NCBI RefSeq assembly: GCF_900215355.1
Contig: NZ_OBEA01000001.1
Location: forward strand, 62,001 to 126,000
Source: Pseudooceanicola antarcticus
GTDB lineage: Bacteria; Pseudomonadota; Alphaproteobacteria; Rhodobacterales; Rhodobacteraceae
DNA length: 64,000 bases
Direction of reading: 5' to 3'
The notes beneath the pieces were generated by a model. The model was not told the DNA's origin. It did no database searches and worked only from the letters and a program-made list of their open reading frames with translations. Each line of letters starts with the position of its first letter. Position 1 is the first letter of the stretch. This document shows positions 62,574-64,000 of the stretch, piece after piece. The position numbers and the translations under genes were made by a program.

Positions 62574-63344
62574 ATGCGGCGCTACGACGGAAAATATGCC
62601 CTGGTCACCGGGGCAGCCAGCGGCATCGGACGGGCCACGGCGGCAAGGCTGGCGGAAGAGGGCGCAAGGGTGCTGCTGCTGGACCGCGCCGAGGGGCTGG
62701 AAGAGGCCCTGCCGGCCGGCGACCACCTCTGGCGCCATTGCGATGTCTCGGACGAGGCCCAGGTGGCCGAGGCCGTGGCCTATGCCATCAGCCAATTCGG
62801 CCGCATCGACGCGCTGGCCAACAACGCCGGCATCATCTGCGACCGCTCGCCGATCACCGAGACCGACGCCGCCACCTGGCAGCGGGTGCTCTCGGTCAAC
62901 CTGGTGGGCGCGGCGCTGATGGTGAAGCACGTGGGCCGGCAGATGCAGGCCCAGGGCGCGGGCGCCATCGTCAACACCGCCTCTGTCGCCGGCATCCGCT
63001 CGGGCGCGGGGGGCAATGCCTATTCGGCCTCGAAGGCCGGGGTGATCTCGCTGACCCAGACGGCGGCCTGCGACCTGGGCCAATACGGCGTGCGCGTCAA
63101 CGCGGTCTGCCCCGGCCTGATCGAGACCGGCATGACCAAGCCCGTCTTCGACTACGCCCGCGACGCCGGCAAGGAAGACCGGCTGGGCGCGCGCTGTGAG
63201 TTGCGCCGCTACGGCCACCCCTCCGAGATCGCCGCCGCCATCGCCTTCCTCGCCTCCGAGGACGCCTCCTTCATCACCGGGCAGGCCCTGCCGGTGGACG
63301 GCGGCAACACCGCCTCGCTCAACCTGCCGGGGATGAAGGTCTGA
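62574..63344 (+). CDS. SDR family oxidoreductase
   Basis: A 256-residue NAD(P)-dependent dehydrogenase. It has [20 protein letters not shown] (cofactor motif), [27 protein letters not shown] (catalytic Ser), [20 protein letters not shown] (YxxxK), [20 protein letters not shown] and [21 protein letters not shown] precedes the ATG. The stop overlaps the ligase start (TGATG). Pathway role likely in acyl-CoA or hydroxyacid metabolism with the divergent dehydrogenase. Confidence 0.93.
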   Translation: MRRYDGKYALVTGAASGIGRATAARLAEEGARVLLLDRAEGLEEALPAGDHLWRHCDVSDEAQVAEAVAYAISQFGRIDALANNAGIICDRSPITETDAATWQRVLSVNLVGAALMVKHVGRQMQAQGAGAIVNTASVAGIRSGAGGNAYSASKAGVISLTQTAACDLGQYGVRVNAVCPGLIETGMTKPVFDYARDAGKEDRLGARCELRRYGHPSEIAAAIAFLASEDASFITGQALPVDGGNTASLNLPGMKV

Positions 63345-64000
63345 TGCCGATGATCCCCCTGCCCCACTGGCCCGAAGAGCTGCCCCGAGAGACCCGTTTC
63401 GCCGACCACAACGTGGCGCTCAACCTCAAGGCCTCCGCCGCCCGCGTGCCCGAGCGCACCGCGCTGCATTTCCACGGCTTCTCGCTGAGCTACGCCGAAC
63501 TCTGGGACCAGGTCGAACGGTTGGCCGGCTGGCTGCAATCGCGCGGGATCACCCGTGGCGACCGGGTGCTGCTCTACATGCAGAACGCGCCGCATTACGT
63601 CATCGCCTATTACGCCATCCTGCGCGCCGATGCCGCCGTGGTGCCGGTGAACCCGATGAACCGCCAGGCCGAGCTGGAACATCTCGCCGCCGATACCGGC
63701 GCCCGCATCGCCATCGCAGGGACCGAGCTCCTGCCCCATGTCACCCCGCTGCTCGAGGCGGGCCTGCTCGACCAGGTGCTGGCCGGCGCCTATGCGGACA
63801 TGACCGAGCCGGGCGACGAGGTGCCGCTCTTCGAGGCGCTGCAGGGGCATACGGATGCCGATATCTCGGGCCCCGGCCTGACCGCCTTCCGCGCCGCGCT
63901 GGCCGAGGGTCACCCCCCCGGCCCCGTCACCACCGGGGCGGACGACCTGGCCGTCATCCCCTATTCCTCGGGCACCACGGGCCAGCCCAAGGGCTGCATG
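63344..64000 (+). CDS. AMP-forming acyl-CoA ligase, N-terminal part
   Basis: First 219 codons of an adenylate-forming ligase that runs off the window. It starts [20 protein letters not shown]; the N-terminal ligase region has FHGFSLSYAELWDQVERLAG, GITRGDRVLLYMQNAPHYVI and VVPVNPMNRQAELEH, and ends at the ATP-binding loop YSSGTTGQPKGCM. It probably activates a fatty or aromatic acid for the adjacent dehydrogenases. The start overlaps the SDR stop (TGATG). Confidence 0.92.
   Translation, partial: MPMIPLPHWPEELPRETRFADHNVALNLKASAARVPERTALHFHGFSLSYAELWDQVERLAGWLQSRGITRGDRVLLYMQNAPHYVIAYYAILRADAAVVPVNPMNRQAELEHLAADTGARIAIAGTELLPHVTPLLEAGLLDQVLAGAYADMTEPGDEVPLFEALQGHTDADISGPGLTAFRAALAEGHPPGPVTTGADDLAVIPYSSGTTGQPKGCM

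Overview
The window is one 64-kb stretch of a high-GC alphaproteobacterial chromosome, most likely from a Rhodobacteraceae (Roseobacter/Rhodobacter-like) organism. This rests on gene content and order: accD next to folC, an ilvD neighbourhood, DUF2794, DUF6478-like and DUF6653-like proteins, a cytochrome c', MlaA/MlaC, many GntR/LysR/TetR regulators and two complete peptide-type ABC importers. No rRNA, tRNA, CRISPR array, transposase or phage gene was seen. Coding density is high, and many neighbours are coupled by ATGA, GTGA or TGATG overlaps.

Layout. (1) 1-5.1 kb: a dipeptide/oligopeptide ABC importer, with a divergent permease running off the left edge, two ATPases, a GntR/FCD regulator and a solute-binding protein. 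(2) 5.3-6.7 kb: MlaA and MlaC of outer-membrane lipid transport. (3) 7.0-10.1 kb: the ABC ATPase and HlyD subunits of a type I secretion system. (4) 10.3-14.0 kb: RidA, a glycerophosphodiesterase, a FemAB/GNAT-like protein, pterin-carbinolamine dehydratase and an MscS channel. (5) 14.1-17.5 kb: a GntR regulator, a frameshifted peroxiredoxin, a ferredoxin-reductase-like flavoprotein and rsmD. (6) 17.5-28 kb: housekeeping and conserved genes, including map, sfsA, a CinA-like protein, OmpA-family, LysR, DUF6478-like, a lipoprotein and ilvD. (7) 28-32.2 kb: two tandem CPBP membrane proteases, then accD and folC. (8) 32.2-46 kb: zapE, MFS, a five-gene minus-strand run (nitroreductase, DUF188, HAD, ornithine cyclodeaminase-like, alpha/beta hydrolase), TetR plus an I78 inhibitor, cytochrome c', DUF2794, NlpC/P60, leucyl aminopeptidase, carbonic anhydrase and a DUF4139 protein. 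(9) 46.2-56.9 kb: asd, then a catabolic/transport cluster (SDR, aldehyde dehydrogenase, fused double ATPase, two permeases, binding protein, M20 amidohydrolase) headed by a divergent PAS-LuxR regulator. (10) 56.9-64 kb: an LLM flavoprotein, a hydrolase, rpe, fbp, DUF1992, and a divergent acyl-CoA dehydrogenase // SDR + AMP-forming ligase locus that runs off the right edge.

The best candidate for an undescribed functional unit is the 47.5-56.9 kb cluster. Seven genes on one strand could import a peptide- or amide-like compound, hydrolyse it with the M20 enzyme, and oxidise the products with the aldehyde dehydrogenase and SDR. The divergent PAS-LuxR regulator has a perfect 20-bp dyad in its promoter region. 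The other strong signals are non-coding: a family of four structured intergenic repeats (two hairpins plus a shared 13-bp core) each directly 3' of a minus-strand gene; paired operator-like dyads at several divergent promoters; and a single-base frameshift in the peroxiredoxin gene.
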